Part shown: positions 8,895 through 16,138 of the stretch, piece after piece
How the letters are laid out: every line of letters begins with the position of its first letter
How positions within the stretch are numbered: the stretch's first letter is position 1
Source of the DNA: UBA7916 sp036121365
GTDB lineage: Bacteria > Pseudomonadota > Gammaproteobacteria > Comchoanobacterales > Comchoanobacteraceae
DNA: 64,000 nt
Assembly (NCBI GenBank): GCA_036121365.1
Contig: JAZAFR010000023.1
Span: forward strand, 4,091-68,090
Direction: 5' to 3'
The notes under the pieces: model-generated
What the model saw: the letters and a program-made list of their open reading frames with translations, nothing else
Database searches by the model: none
Told to the model about the DNA's origin: nothing
Made by a program: the position numbers and the translations under genes

Positions 8895-10517
8895 TCATCC
8901 CAAGAAATTAAAAAAGGAACTTCTGGTTTCGTTTTGTCCCACTTCTTTTTCCTCAGCTGCTTCATATGATGCCATACCTGGACGTATAGGAGGTTGTACA
9001 CTCGGTGTATCAGATCCAGCCTCTGATTGACTATCTACGGATGATGTGTCTTCCATTATGGTTGCGATTCTTACTGATATGAAACTCTTCAAAACATCTT
9101 TTATTTGGTCTATCGATAGAAGAACCACCAAATAAAAAATCAAGTCTTGGTGATTTAGTGAAACAATCTCTGGACTTTCACTTAATCTCTTTAGGTAAGA
9201 AAGATTAGGTTTAAGCCATTCAAGTGTTTTCGATATTTTCTCATGATACTTTATAGCTTTTTTTTCTGAACATGCAATCCATGTTTCTCCTCCTTCCTTA
9301 ATTTTACTTATATTATGTACATGTCCACTATTAACAAGGTTATGTAATGCTTGTAACTCATTATACAGTAATTTGAATATTTTTGTCACATATTCCTTGT
9401 CACTTAAAATTTGTTCCAAAGAATCTAAATGTGAATATGCCAGATCTATAGCATCTGGTGCAGCGGAAGCCGCGCCAAGTTCGAGTTGGCCACTTTTATA
9501 CTGTTCACGTAAATATACGATCGTCATAATGGTACTAGATACTCGGTAGAGTGGGTCTATCTGAGGATATGAATAGCCAAGTTTCGAATCTACAGCACTC
9601 TGATGGATGGCTACTCGATTCGCTGCGTTTATTCTCCCTAATAAACTCTTCAGAAAAAATAAGTCAGTTGTGGGAGCTTTTTGATCTTTTTCTCTGTCGA
9701 CAGCTGGTTGTCTTTTAAATTCACTTAGAAAAGCAGCTTTAGGGATTTGTAAATGTTGTTCTGATAGTTCTGAAGTTTCAGAATTACAAGCATCTAAAAT
9801 AGACCGTTTACAGTCGTCTTCAAAGTATGGATACATTCCTTTGAATGTTTCAAACTTATCAGTTAGGGCGTTCATCGCTTTTTTTACGGAGACCCTGGTG
9901 CTATGTTTGTTTATTTGAATTAGATCAAGCAGTTTATGCGGTTTCTTGATGCTTTTGCCTTTTTGACCCGTGTCTTTTTTTTGATTTTGAGTTGGATCTA
10001 CTTGCGGAACCCTACGAACTGATTTATCTTTATTCTTTTTCTGATCTAGCAGTATCTTTGGTCTACGGGGCTTATCTCTGTTTAGTTCTCCAGAACGGCT
10101 GGGATTCACTTTGTTTTGCTTTACATTGTTGTCAATAGTAGCATGCTTTTTACTTAAAGTAATGAGCTGTTGCGTTAGTTTATAGATACCTATAGCAAGA
10201 AGGTAAGGTACAGTCAACAATAAGGCAACTCCATAAAAGAAATATGAGAACAGCCAGTTTTCAAAAAAAGACGTCAAGCCATTGACGATATTTTGGCTTG
10301 AAGCAGAAATGTATTCTTTTGTTGTTTGGAAATTAAAACTATACGGTAATATAAAACAAGTCAGTAGAGAGAGAATATGCCAAACCAAAAATAATAAACT
10401 ACATATAACAATCGGGGCTATAGAAAAAATAAATCCAATTGCTTTTGAAAAAAAGTCAACAAGTGGTGTGAGTTTTTTATATATGTTCTGTGTGGCCATA
10501 TTAAATGTGTCACGCAT
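8895..10517 (-). CDS. Two-helix membrane protein with large helical domain (putative effector)
   Basis: I start this at the ATG at 10517 because AAGGAG sits seven bases upstream; an in-frame upstream start has no ribosome site. 540 residues, family not recognised. Hydrophobic segments at about 20-60 and 90-115 flank a polar loop. Next is a very basic stretch at about 130-190 (R-R-P-K-I-L-L, K-K-N-K-D-K, K-S-I-K-K-P-H-K). A mostly helical domain covers about 200-480. The last 40 residues are acidic and Ser-rich and end in S-S-F-F-N-F-L-G. It lies in the same minus-strand accessory block as its neighbours, separated from the upstream 199-residue gene by about 220 bases. A membrane-inserted secreted effector is a reasonable guess; no enzymatic motif is visible. 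Confidence 0.7.
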   Translation of the reverse strand: MRDTFNMATQNIYKKLTPLVDFFSKAIGFIFSIAPIVICSLLFLVWHILSLLTCFILPYSFNFQTTKEYISASSQNIVNGLTSFFENWLFSYFFYGVALLLTVPYLLAIGIYKLTQQLITLSKKHATIDNNVKQNKVNPSRSGELNRDKPRRPKILLDQKKNKDKSVRRVPQVDPTQNQKKDTGQKGKSIKKPHKLLDLIQINKHSTRVSVKKAMNALTDKFETFKGMYPYFEDDCKRSILDACNSETSELSEQHLQIPKAAFLSEFKRQPAVDREKDQKAPTTDLFFLKSLLGRINAANRVAIHQSAVDSKLGYSYPQIDPLYRVSSTIMTIVYLREQYKSGQLELGAASAAPDAIDLAYSHLDSLEQILSDKEYVTKIFKLLYNELQALHNLVNSGHVHNISKIKEGGETWIACSEKKAIKYHEKISKTLEWLKPNLSYLKRLSESPEIVSLNHQDLIFYLVVLLSIDQIKDVLKSFISVRIATIMEDTSSVDSQSEAGSDTPSVQPPIRPGMASYEAAEEKEVGQNETRSSFFNFLG

Positions 10518-10735
10518 AATTAAGCTCCTTTTGGTATGGTTTATCTTCACAGTGTACACATGGTTTTATGGTACCTGTATGAAGTCTAGTTGTCATTAAA
10601 AATATAAAAAGAAATTGTCTACAAGATAAAATGTATTTCATATACAAGGATATAGTATCAAATTTATTTTTGAATTGAGGAGGTAGACTACCGAATGTAT
10701 TGGCTAGAAAGTTGATCATAGAGCATCATTACCCA

Positions 10736-11335
10736 TTAAAAGACACTAAAGTCACTTGATTGCGAACTGAACGAGCTACACGTGCTCCCAGGACTTGCTG
10801 TAAGATCCATTTTTCCAAAAGGCATCCCTGGGTTTGATGAAGAGAGCTCATTAGAATGATTTGCTAAATTTTCTTCTGTCAGTACTTTAAATCCGCTGTT
10901 TGTTAGATCACCTAACGGTGTTCTTGGAGGTGTTCTTTGAGGTGTTCTTGGAGGTGTTCTTTGAGGTGTTCTTGGAGGTGAATAAAGCTGTGTAGCGTTA
11001 CCTTGAGGATTATTAAGCATAGGGTTTGTCATGGAAGAAGAGTGAATTGGCATAGGGCTTGTCATATCAGTGCTTTGTGAGTCTCCGTGAGATGGTCTTC
11101 GAATACAACCCATGTCTCCATCTGTTTTAGATTCGTTAGTTTTATTAAGATTTTGAAGCTCAATTGATTGAACATACTCCTTATCTAGATCTAGCAATGA
11201 TCTGATATCTAGCAATAATTTATTGATATCATCAGAAGTCTCAATAGGTGCTTCATCGCTGCGTTCGCGATGAGTAACAAAAAGCCCTACTATTGTATTT
11301 TTCAAGCAGGTTAAAATATCAAAACAAAATTTCAT
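10736..11335 (-). CDS. Disordered protein with TPxR tandem array and shared C-terminal tail
   Basis: 199 residues, no recognised domain. The N-terminus (about 1-25) is short and hydrophobic/basic, followed by a helical region to about 70, then low complexity. Near 120-140 there is a run of S-P-P-R, T-P-Q-R, T-P-P-R units, encoded by a 12-base tandem repeat. [ST]-P-x-[KR] is the consensus for cyclin-dependent kinases, so this looks like a multi-site phosphorylation platform if it reaches a eukaryotic cytoplasm or nucleus. The last 26 residues (G-K-M-D-L ... G-S-T-C-S-S-F-S) resemble the end of the 492-residue protein encoded just upstream. Only 16 bases separate the two genes and TGGAGA precedes this ATG, so they form an operon. 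Confidence 0.7.
   Translation of the reverse strand: MKFCFDILTCLKNTIVGLFVTHRERSDEAPIETSDDINKLLLDIRSLLDLDKEYVQSIELQNLNKTNESKTDGDMGCIRRPSHGDSQSTDMTSPMPIHSSSMTNPMLNNPQGNATQLYSPPRTPQRTPPRTPQRTPPRTPLGDLTNSGFKVLTEENLANHSNELSSSNPGMPFGKMDLTASPGSTCSSFSSQSSDFSVF
10917..10980. repeat. 12-bp tandem repeat encoding TPPR/TPQR
   Basis: Five full 12-base units plus four bases. GGTGTTCTTGGA and GGTGTTCTTTGA alternate; on the minus strand each encodes T-P-P-R or T-P-Q-R. The alternating variant shows the array grew as 24-base steps. Confidence 0.9.
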
Positions 11336-11351
11336 AATTTATCTCCAGGTA

Positions 11352-12830
11352 TCAAAACATCTCGGCAAGACTACTAGTGACAGAACCACTAGAAGGGCTA
11401 TAGGCGGAGCCAGTAGAGCCCTGATCAAGAGAAAGAAAATCCATTTTTCCAGTCATCTGCATAGAAATTGACGATTCCTTAGCCTTTTCAGCCTCTTCAT
11501 CTAGAGCTTTTAAAGCAGCTGAAGTCAGCTTAGAAGGGGCAGATCCATTACCATTTGGCGTTATAAATTCACGAGAAGAAGTCGGATCTAATTGGCCTCT
11601 TTCTGGACTCAGAGCAAGGTGTTGATCCGGGGATTTGGGCGTGCCTCCATTATCAGCAGCAGCTTTTACAGGGCTATCATACCCTGCAGGACTGAGTACT
11701 AATTGTTTAATTGTTAAAAGACTCGATACTTCTGTTTTTAGTGTTTGACAGTAGTCGGCATGCCTCTCAATGAATTCAACAACAGTGCGAAATAAATTTG
11801 TTTTGTCGTGAGTAAGCAAGTCTGACTCATATGTGTTTAATTGTTCAAAGAGTAATTGAAGAGAAGCTATAGTGTTGTGCCCTGGTCCTGTACTGTTACT
11901 TTCGGTCAGGTCCTTAAGCTCTTTGGAAAGTTCATCAAGACCTAATTTAGTCTTACGAGTTGCGTCAATGGTATCGGTATTTTGTTGAAAAGATTGAAAT
12001 GATTGGTCGATAAGATCTCGCTGATCGGCTAGAATATCCTGTTTATTTGCCGATACCAATTGGTTCAATTCGGAGAGCATTTCTGTACGAGTGGACTGAA
12101 ATTTTAAAGAGATTTTTTCGATAGTCTCATTGTAAGTATCAGATTCCATATTCATTATCTCGAGTAGATGATTATGTGTATTTTCAAAAATTGCGAGATA
12201 GGCGGAAGAAAACTCTTTTAATAAATCATGATATTGTTCAAGTAGACATTCAAAAGCAGTATCATAACACTCTTCATAAATTTTGTGAAAATCTTTCGCA
12301 ATCTTTTTTGATCCTTGAATTTTCGCCCACAAAGATTCTTTATGTGCAGTAAGTGTCTTTAACATCGAATGAACTTTAGTAGACTTTTCAGAAAAATTGC
12401 GCATCAGCTCACTGTGATCTTTTGTGAAGTGTTTCAACTGTTTTTCATTATTGACTTTTTCCTTCTCTATCTGATAATACTCCAGAATCATTGTTTGAAT
12501 TAACCCTTGAAGTTTCTGTTTTAATGCAGCTATTGTTTTTCTGTGAGTATCAATAGCCTGAGGTGCGTTTGAAGGTGGGGAAAATCTGGATAGTTTATCT
12601 ATTTTTGTGAGAATTTTTAAAATAGAATCATCATCTGGTGAGACCCGATCTGCATCGACTGGTTTTTTAGAAATCAGATAGTAACCAGCAGCACAAACTG
12701 CAGCTAAACTGACAACCAATCTATTGGTACTATGTTCACTTGAAGTCAAAAAAGTTTTGAAAGGTTCATAAGCTATGGTCGTAAAACGACGTGAAAGTAT
12801 GGGAAGTTGTAGAAAATCTAAAAAGCTCAT
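11352..12830 (-). CDS. Coiled-coil protein with membrane helix and shared C-terminal tail (putative effector)
   Basis: I place the start at the ATG at 12830, preceded by a purine-rich GGGGAAGGG; an ATG ten codons upstream lacks a ribosome site. 492 residues. A hydrophobic segment at about 37-55 (N-R-L-V-V-S-L-A-A-V-C-A-A-G-Y-Y-L) is followed by about 300 residues of long helices with heptad-like spacing, i.e. coiled coil. From about 380 the chain is disordered, with proline-directed kinase-type sites (T-P-K-S-P, L-S-P-E-R). It ends G-K-M-D-F ... G-S-T-G-S-A-Y-S, matching the tail of the next gene's product. The overall plan (short anchor, coiled coil, Ser-rich tail) resembles effectors that act on host membranes or cytoskeleton. 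No known family recognised. Confidence 0.7.
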   Translation of the reverse strand: MSFLDFLQLPILSRRFTTIAYEPFKTFLTSSEHSTNRLVVSLAAVCAAGYYLISKKPVDADRVSPDDDSILKILTKIDKLSRFSPPSNAPQAIDTHRKTIAALKQKLQGLIQTMILEYYQIEKEKVNNEKQLKHFTKDHSELMRNFSEKSTKVHSMLKTLTAHKESLWAKIQGSKKIAKDFHKIYEECYDTAFECLLEQYHDLLKEFSSAYLAIFENTHNHLLEIMNMESDTYNETIEKISLKFQSTRTEMLSELNQLVSANKQDILADQRDLIDQSFQSFQQNTDTIDATRKTKLGLDELSKELKDLTESNSTGPGHNTIASLQLLFEQLNTYESDLLTHDKTNLFRTVVEFIERHADYCQTLKTEVSSLLTIKQLVLSPAGYDSPVKAAADNGGTPKSPDQHLALSPERGQLDPTSSREFITPNGNGSAPSKLTSAALKALDEEAEKAKESSISMQMTGKMDFLSLDQGSTGSAYSPSSGSVTSSLAEMF

Positions 12831-13236
12831 AGCCCTTCCCCGTTTGGTTAATGGTCTCATATGTTAGAACTCTGTTAATTATGATTGATTGATAATTAAA
12901 CACATCCAAAAATAAATTGCCAGCATTTTACTATGACAACGGTAGCTTAATTTTTAAGTACATGAATAATTGATTTTAATATTACTAGGAGAGAAGAGTG
13001 TGTGGCGATGTATCAGTATAATAATAAAAAATCGTACAGAATCTATAACAAGGTCAGGTAATTTCTTTTAAGATATATAATTTGGCACATAGACTGAGGA
13101 AAATAATTGAACAGATGAATTAACATGAAAAGCTTGGATTGATGGCAGAGTAAATATAGGTAAGATGCATTTACAAGGTGGAAATATCAATATATATTAG
13201 CAACTGAAGATAAATTTGACGTTTGGGGAATGCTCA
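12831..13236. other. Divergent intergenic region with an AT-rich inverted repeat
   Basis: About 400 bases between the divergent 492-residue gene and the GT25 gene. I see no gene. Its one notable element is a perfect inverted repeat at 12875-12899 (TTAATTAT, nine bases, ATAATTAA), 45-70 bases upstream of the minus-strand ATG, a suitable place for an operator. Its regulator is unknown. Confidence 0.4.
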
Positions 13237-14241
13237 ATGGAAATCAAAAAACATAAAACAATCCAGATATCAGTTCAGTCATTGGCGACTATCATCGGTT
13301 TGATAGTGCTTTTTTATGCAGCTTATCGGTTCTGTCTTTTGGATAATGGTGAAAAATTAATCGATCAGACGTATACTCAAACTGTTGCACATAGATTACA
13401 AGAAGGTGTCAATGAGAAAGCCTTACAATCTAGACATCTCAATTCAAAAAACAAAAACCTGTCATTCGATACCGTGTACATCAATTTAGATAGAAAGATT
13501 AATCGTGGGATAAAACTAAAGGCATCCTTGGATGAACAGGGCTTTAATAGTAAGCGTTTCAGTGCAATAGATGGCCAAAAGTTAGACATTAGACTGCTTC
13601 AAGATTTGGGGGTGGTTGACCAACAACTGGCCAGTGCTATGGGGTTATCAAATGGGTGGGTGAATCTTCGCAAGCGAGATCAATTCAAATCTGGACAATT
13701 GGGTGTGATTATAAGTCACCTATTAGTAATGAAAGAAAGTCTGAGTGAGGACAGCGATTATTTACTTGTATTAGAAGATGACGTGATGCTACCTAAAAAT
13801 TTTCACCAAACAGTAAAAAAAGTGGCCGCACAGCTGTCACAAAGTGACTTCGATCTTGTTCAACTGTCAGGGCAGAATAATATGAAGTTTTGCCAACAGT
13901 CAAAATTTAAATTTTTACACCAAAAGATATGCAGAGGCACCTTGGATCCACGCAGAGTGATGCAAGCGTCATCAAAAATTCAGTCAGCAAAATTCAGTAT
14001 GGGCGCTTGGGCATACCTGGTTAAAAAGTCCTCGATATCGAAATACATTGGGCATTTTTCATTGCCATTATTACAGCGACCAAGTTGGGTGGACCAGCGA
14101 GAACCAATTAAATACTGGGGTCCACTGGACATATATCAGTGGCTATTTGAAGACATTAGAATCGCAACAGTTTATCCAACTGTAATTGATGTATCAGACA
14201 CTGAATCATGGATAAATCAGGACAGTACTTCATCACAATGA
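13237..14241 (+). CDS. GT25-family glycosyltransferase (LPS-type), membrane-anchored
   Basis: The ATG at 13237 has GGGGA seven bases upstream and is preferred to a TTG seven codons earlier. 334 residues. A single membrane helix at about 12-35 anchors the protein, leaving the catalytic domain after a short linker. The domain opens with V-Y-I-N-L-D-R, followed by R-F-S-A-I-D-G, G-Q-L-G-V-I-I-S-H and L-V-L-E-D-D-V near 180, the standard motif order of glycosyltransferase family 25, which adds sugars (often galactose) to lipopolysaccharide core or O-chain. The acidic L-E-D-D is the likely metal/nucleotide-sugar site. It stands alone, with no LPS genes nearby, and is transcribed away from the effector-like block. 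Confidence 0.85.
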   Translation: MEIKKHKTIQISVQSLATIIGLIVLFYAAYRFCLLDNGEKLIDQTYTQTVAHRLQEGVNEKALQSRHLNSKNKNLSFDTVYINLDRKINRGIKLKASLDEQGFNSKRFSAIDGQKLDIRLLQDLGVVDQQLASAMGLSNGWVNLRKRDQFKSGQLGVIISHLLVMKESLSEDSDYLLVLEDDVMLPKNFHQTVKKVAAQLSQSDFDLVQLSGQNNMKFCQQSKFKFLHQKICRGTLDPRRVMQASSKIQSAKFSMGAWAYLVKKSSISKYIGHFSLPLLQRPSWVDQREPIKYWGPLDIYQWLFEDIRIATVYPTVIDVSDTESWINQDSTSSQ

Positions 14242-14299
14242 TTTGATAGTGATGCCATTTGGCAGACTTCTTAAACATAACAGATCGTTATAAATCCTT

Positions 14300-14326
14300 A
14301 AAAAAGCGCTCATCCTGTATGAACGC
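14300..14326 (-). terminator. Rho-independent terminator, minus strand
   Basis: Read on the minus strand: GCGTTCAT, loop ACAGG, ATGAGCGC (one G-T pair) and then six T. It terminates the csiV-like transcript about 210 bases after that gene's stop, so the intervening bases are transcribed. Confidence 0.8.
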
Positions 14327-14354
14327 TGGAATGATATGTGAACAATTAGGATAA

Positions 14355-14534
14355 TTATCCTTTGGCTGGTGTTATTTTAATGGGATTACCGTCAACATTA
14401 GGTGTAAAAATAAGAGATTTTTCGACAGGTATGGCGATTTATAAAATCAAATAATAGGATAGAATGCCTTTATCCAAAAGAGCAGATACGATTTCAATAA
14501 GAACAAAAATATAGACGAAATCCCACGGTATCAT
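14355..14534 (-). CDS. Coupled micro-ORF after csiV, interrupted by an in-frame stop
   Basis: The csiV-like stop codon overlaps an ATG as TGATG, so translation could restart directly. The frame begins M-I-P-W-D-F-V-Y-I-F-V-L and forms a single hydrophobic helix of 31 residues ending at TAA (14441-14439). Beyond that TAA the same frame continues for 27 sensible codons (I-A-I-P-V-E-K-S-L) to a second TAA at 14355. It lies before the terminator at 14300-14326, inside the transcript. Either a 31-residue membrane peptide is made, or this is a roughly 59-residue gene with one nonsense mutation. I do not recognise a family. Confidence 0.35.
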
Positions 14535-15301
14535 CAAGCAGTAGTTTCGAGAACAGCCGTATCCTGCACTGTCTCTTGAACTGAATTCTCAGCTATCTGA
14601 ATTGGATCAGACTGATCTTTCTGAGTTAATCCCACTTCTAAACCATCTTGTGCCGATTGAGTCATATCAGCTGCAGTATGCTGTTCTATAGGTGGAATAA
14701 AGTCAGACTGCGAAATTCTGAGAACAAGACCAATGGTTTCATTGTCAAGATAGTATAACTTATTCAACTTCAGATGACGCTTTTCGACACATTCATCAAA
14801 GAGAACGACATTACCGGAGACCAATTTCTCAAATTGAATATTTGCTGCAAGATCTACATAGAGATTATGGCTGAATTTGAGGTTGCCATTCAAAGAGATA
14901 CCATCTGTCAAGGAGGTATCAGGGCTGTGATCGTCAGAAATGGTTTCGTTAATAGGAATCTTAATGGCGTTTCTACTCAATTTAGCAACCCATGCTCTTT
15001 TAATAAATGGCAATGAGTGTCTTTTCAATCCAGATTCAATTGAAGAAATTGATTTTGAGGGATTCTGTTTGTCTATGTAGGTAGCTTCAGAATCAGTTGC
15101 CATATGTTTAGAATTGAGGAAATTGAGGTATTTAGAACTTTGAATGTTACCAAATTTATCGTTGTCAGGTTGTTGGTAAATGATCAATTCAATCCGATAA
15201 CCTTTATCAGTCAAGCTTTTACCTTCAGATTCAGCATGAACCACTGCAGAAAGTAGGATTATCTTGACAATCAATACAATTCTTAATAAAATTTGCACCA
15301 C
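14534..15301 (-). CDS. csiV: CsiV-like periplasmic protein
   Basis: 255 residues. Residues 1-23 form a signal peptide ending A-V-V-H-A, so the protein is periplasmic. The start of the mature part, G-Y-R-I-E-L-I-I-Y-Q-Q, and the late segment L-Y-Y-L-D-N-E-T-I-G-L-V-L-R-I match the two conserved ends of the CsiV family (in CsiV, V-E-L-L-V-F and H-Y-L-D-H-P-x-F-G-V-L). CsiV binds peptidoglycan and helps link wall status to division in some gammaproteobacteria. The last 50 residues are polar, Gln/Asp-rich, beyond the usual domain. In many relatives csiV follows mfd; that context is absent. The assignment rests on short conserved ends, so it is moderate. Confidence 0.55.
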   Translation of the reverse strand: MVQILLRIVLIVKIILLSAVVHAESEGKSLTDKGYRIELIIYQQPDNDKFGNIQSSKYLNFLNSKHMATDSEATYIDKQNPSKSISSIESGLKRHSLPFIKRAWVAKLSRNAIKIPINETISDDHSPDTSLTDGISLNGNLKFSHNLYVDLAANIQFEKLVSGNVVLFDECVEKRHLKLNKLYYLDNETIGLVLRISQSDFIPPIEQHTAADMTQSAQDGLEVGLTQKDQSDPIQIAENSVQETVQDTAVLETTA

Positions 15302-15355
15302 TAGTCCTAAGTAAAGAACAATCCTATCATTTCACGCTTTGGGGAGTATTGCAAG

Positions 15356-15961
15356 ATGAAACTGACCATAGATGAGATTAATTTAATTGACCCAACTCCA
15401 GAAGCATGGACCAGCAAGGCTGTAAAAAGCATACCTGAATTATTATCTGACCATGCCTGTTGTGAAAAAAAAGCTGCACAAATGGCGTTGAGTTTGATGA
15501 GTTCATTTCATAGGCATCCCAATGTAATAGAAAAATTATCAAAAATTGCCAGAGAAGAGCTCGTACATTACGAACAAGTATTGAAACTGCACAAGAGATT
15601 GGCGATCAGATTCAATCCAAAACCAGCAGGTAGATATGCAAAAGCGCTGTGGTCAGGGATTGACCAGAGCAACCAATATCGATTGGTTGATAAATTGATG
15701 ATAGCAGCCATCATTGAAGCCAGATCGTGTGAAAGATTTTCCTGTTTAGTGCCAGTATTAGCGGATCCATTATCCAATTATTACAGCAGACTACATGAAG
15801 CTGAAAAAAGGCATGCACTCATCTACCTAGAATTCGCAAAGTTAATCAGCAGTGATGATGTGATTCAAAAGCGGCTAAATTATTTTTTAGAGATAGAAAG
15901 CAAATGCATCATGGCCCCAGAGGCAGAATTTCGTTTTCACAGTGGTGTTCCAATAAGCTAA
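15356..15961 (+). CDS. miaE: tRNA 2-methylthio-N6-isopentenyladenosine-37 hydroxylase
   Basis: MiaE is a non-haem di-iron enzyme that hydroxylates the isopentenyl group of ms2i6A at position 37 of tRNAs reading U-starting codons, using O2. At 201 residues it has the expected length. Metal ligands are visible: E37 in C-C-E-K-K, E68 and H71 in E-E-L-V-H, then the glutamate of E-A-R-S-C-E-R and the E-K-R-H motif near 145. GGGGAG upstream of the ATG supports this start. It is transcribed divergently from the csiV-like gene with about 54 bases between. MiaE needs MiaA and MiaB products as substrate, so those genes are expected elsewhere in the genome. Confidence 0.93.
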   Translation: MKLTIDEINLIDPTPEAWTSKAVKSIPELLSDHACCEKKAAQMALSLMSSFHRHPNVIEKLSKIAREELVHYEQVLKLHKRLAIRFNPKPAGRYAKALWSGIDQSNQYRLVDKLMIAAIIEARSCERFSCLVPVLADPLSNYYSRLHEAEKRHALIYLEFAKLISSDDVIQKRLNYFLEIESKCIMAPEAEFRFHSGVPIS

Positions 15962-16138
15962 ATACAAAGAAGTAGACAAAATAATTGCAAAATGACACCA
16001 AGAAATAGAGCTGTAAAAAAGTGCCATACAAAACCAAATCAAACACAAAATCAAGCGCTGTTGAAAAGCAATGAACAGTTTTTACTAAACCAAAAAGATA
16101 TTAAATTCAGTCGATTGGTGGCAAAGACGTTTTGGGAA

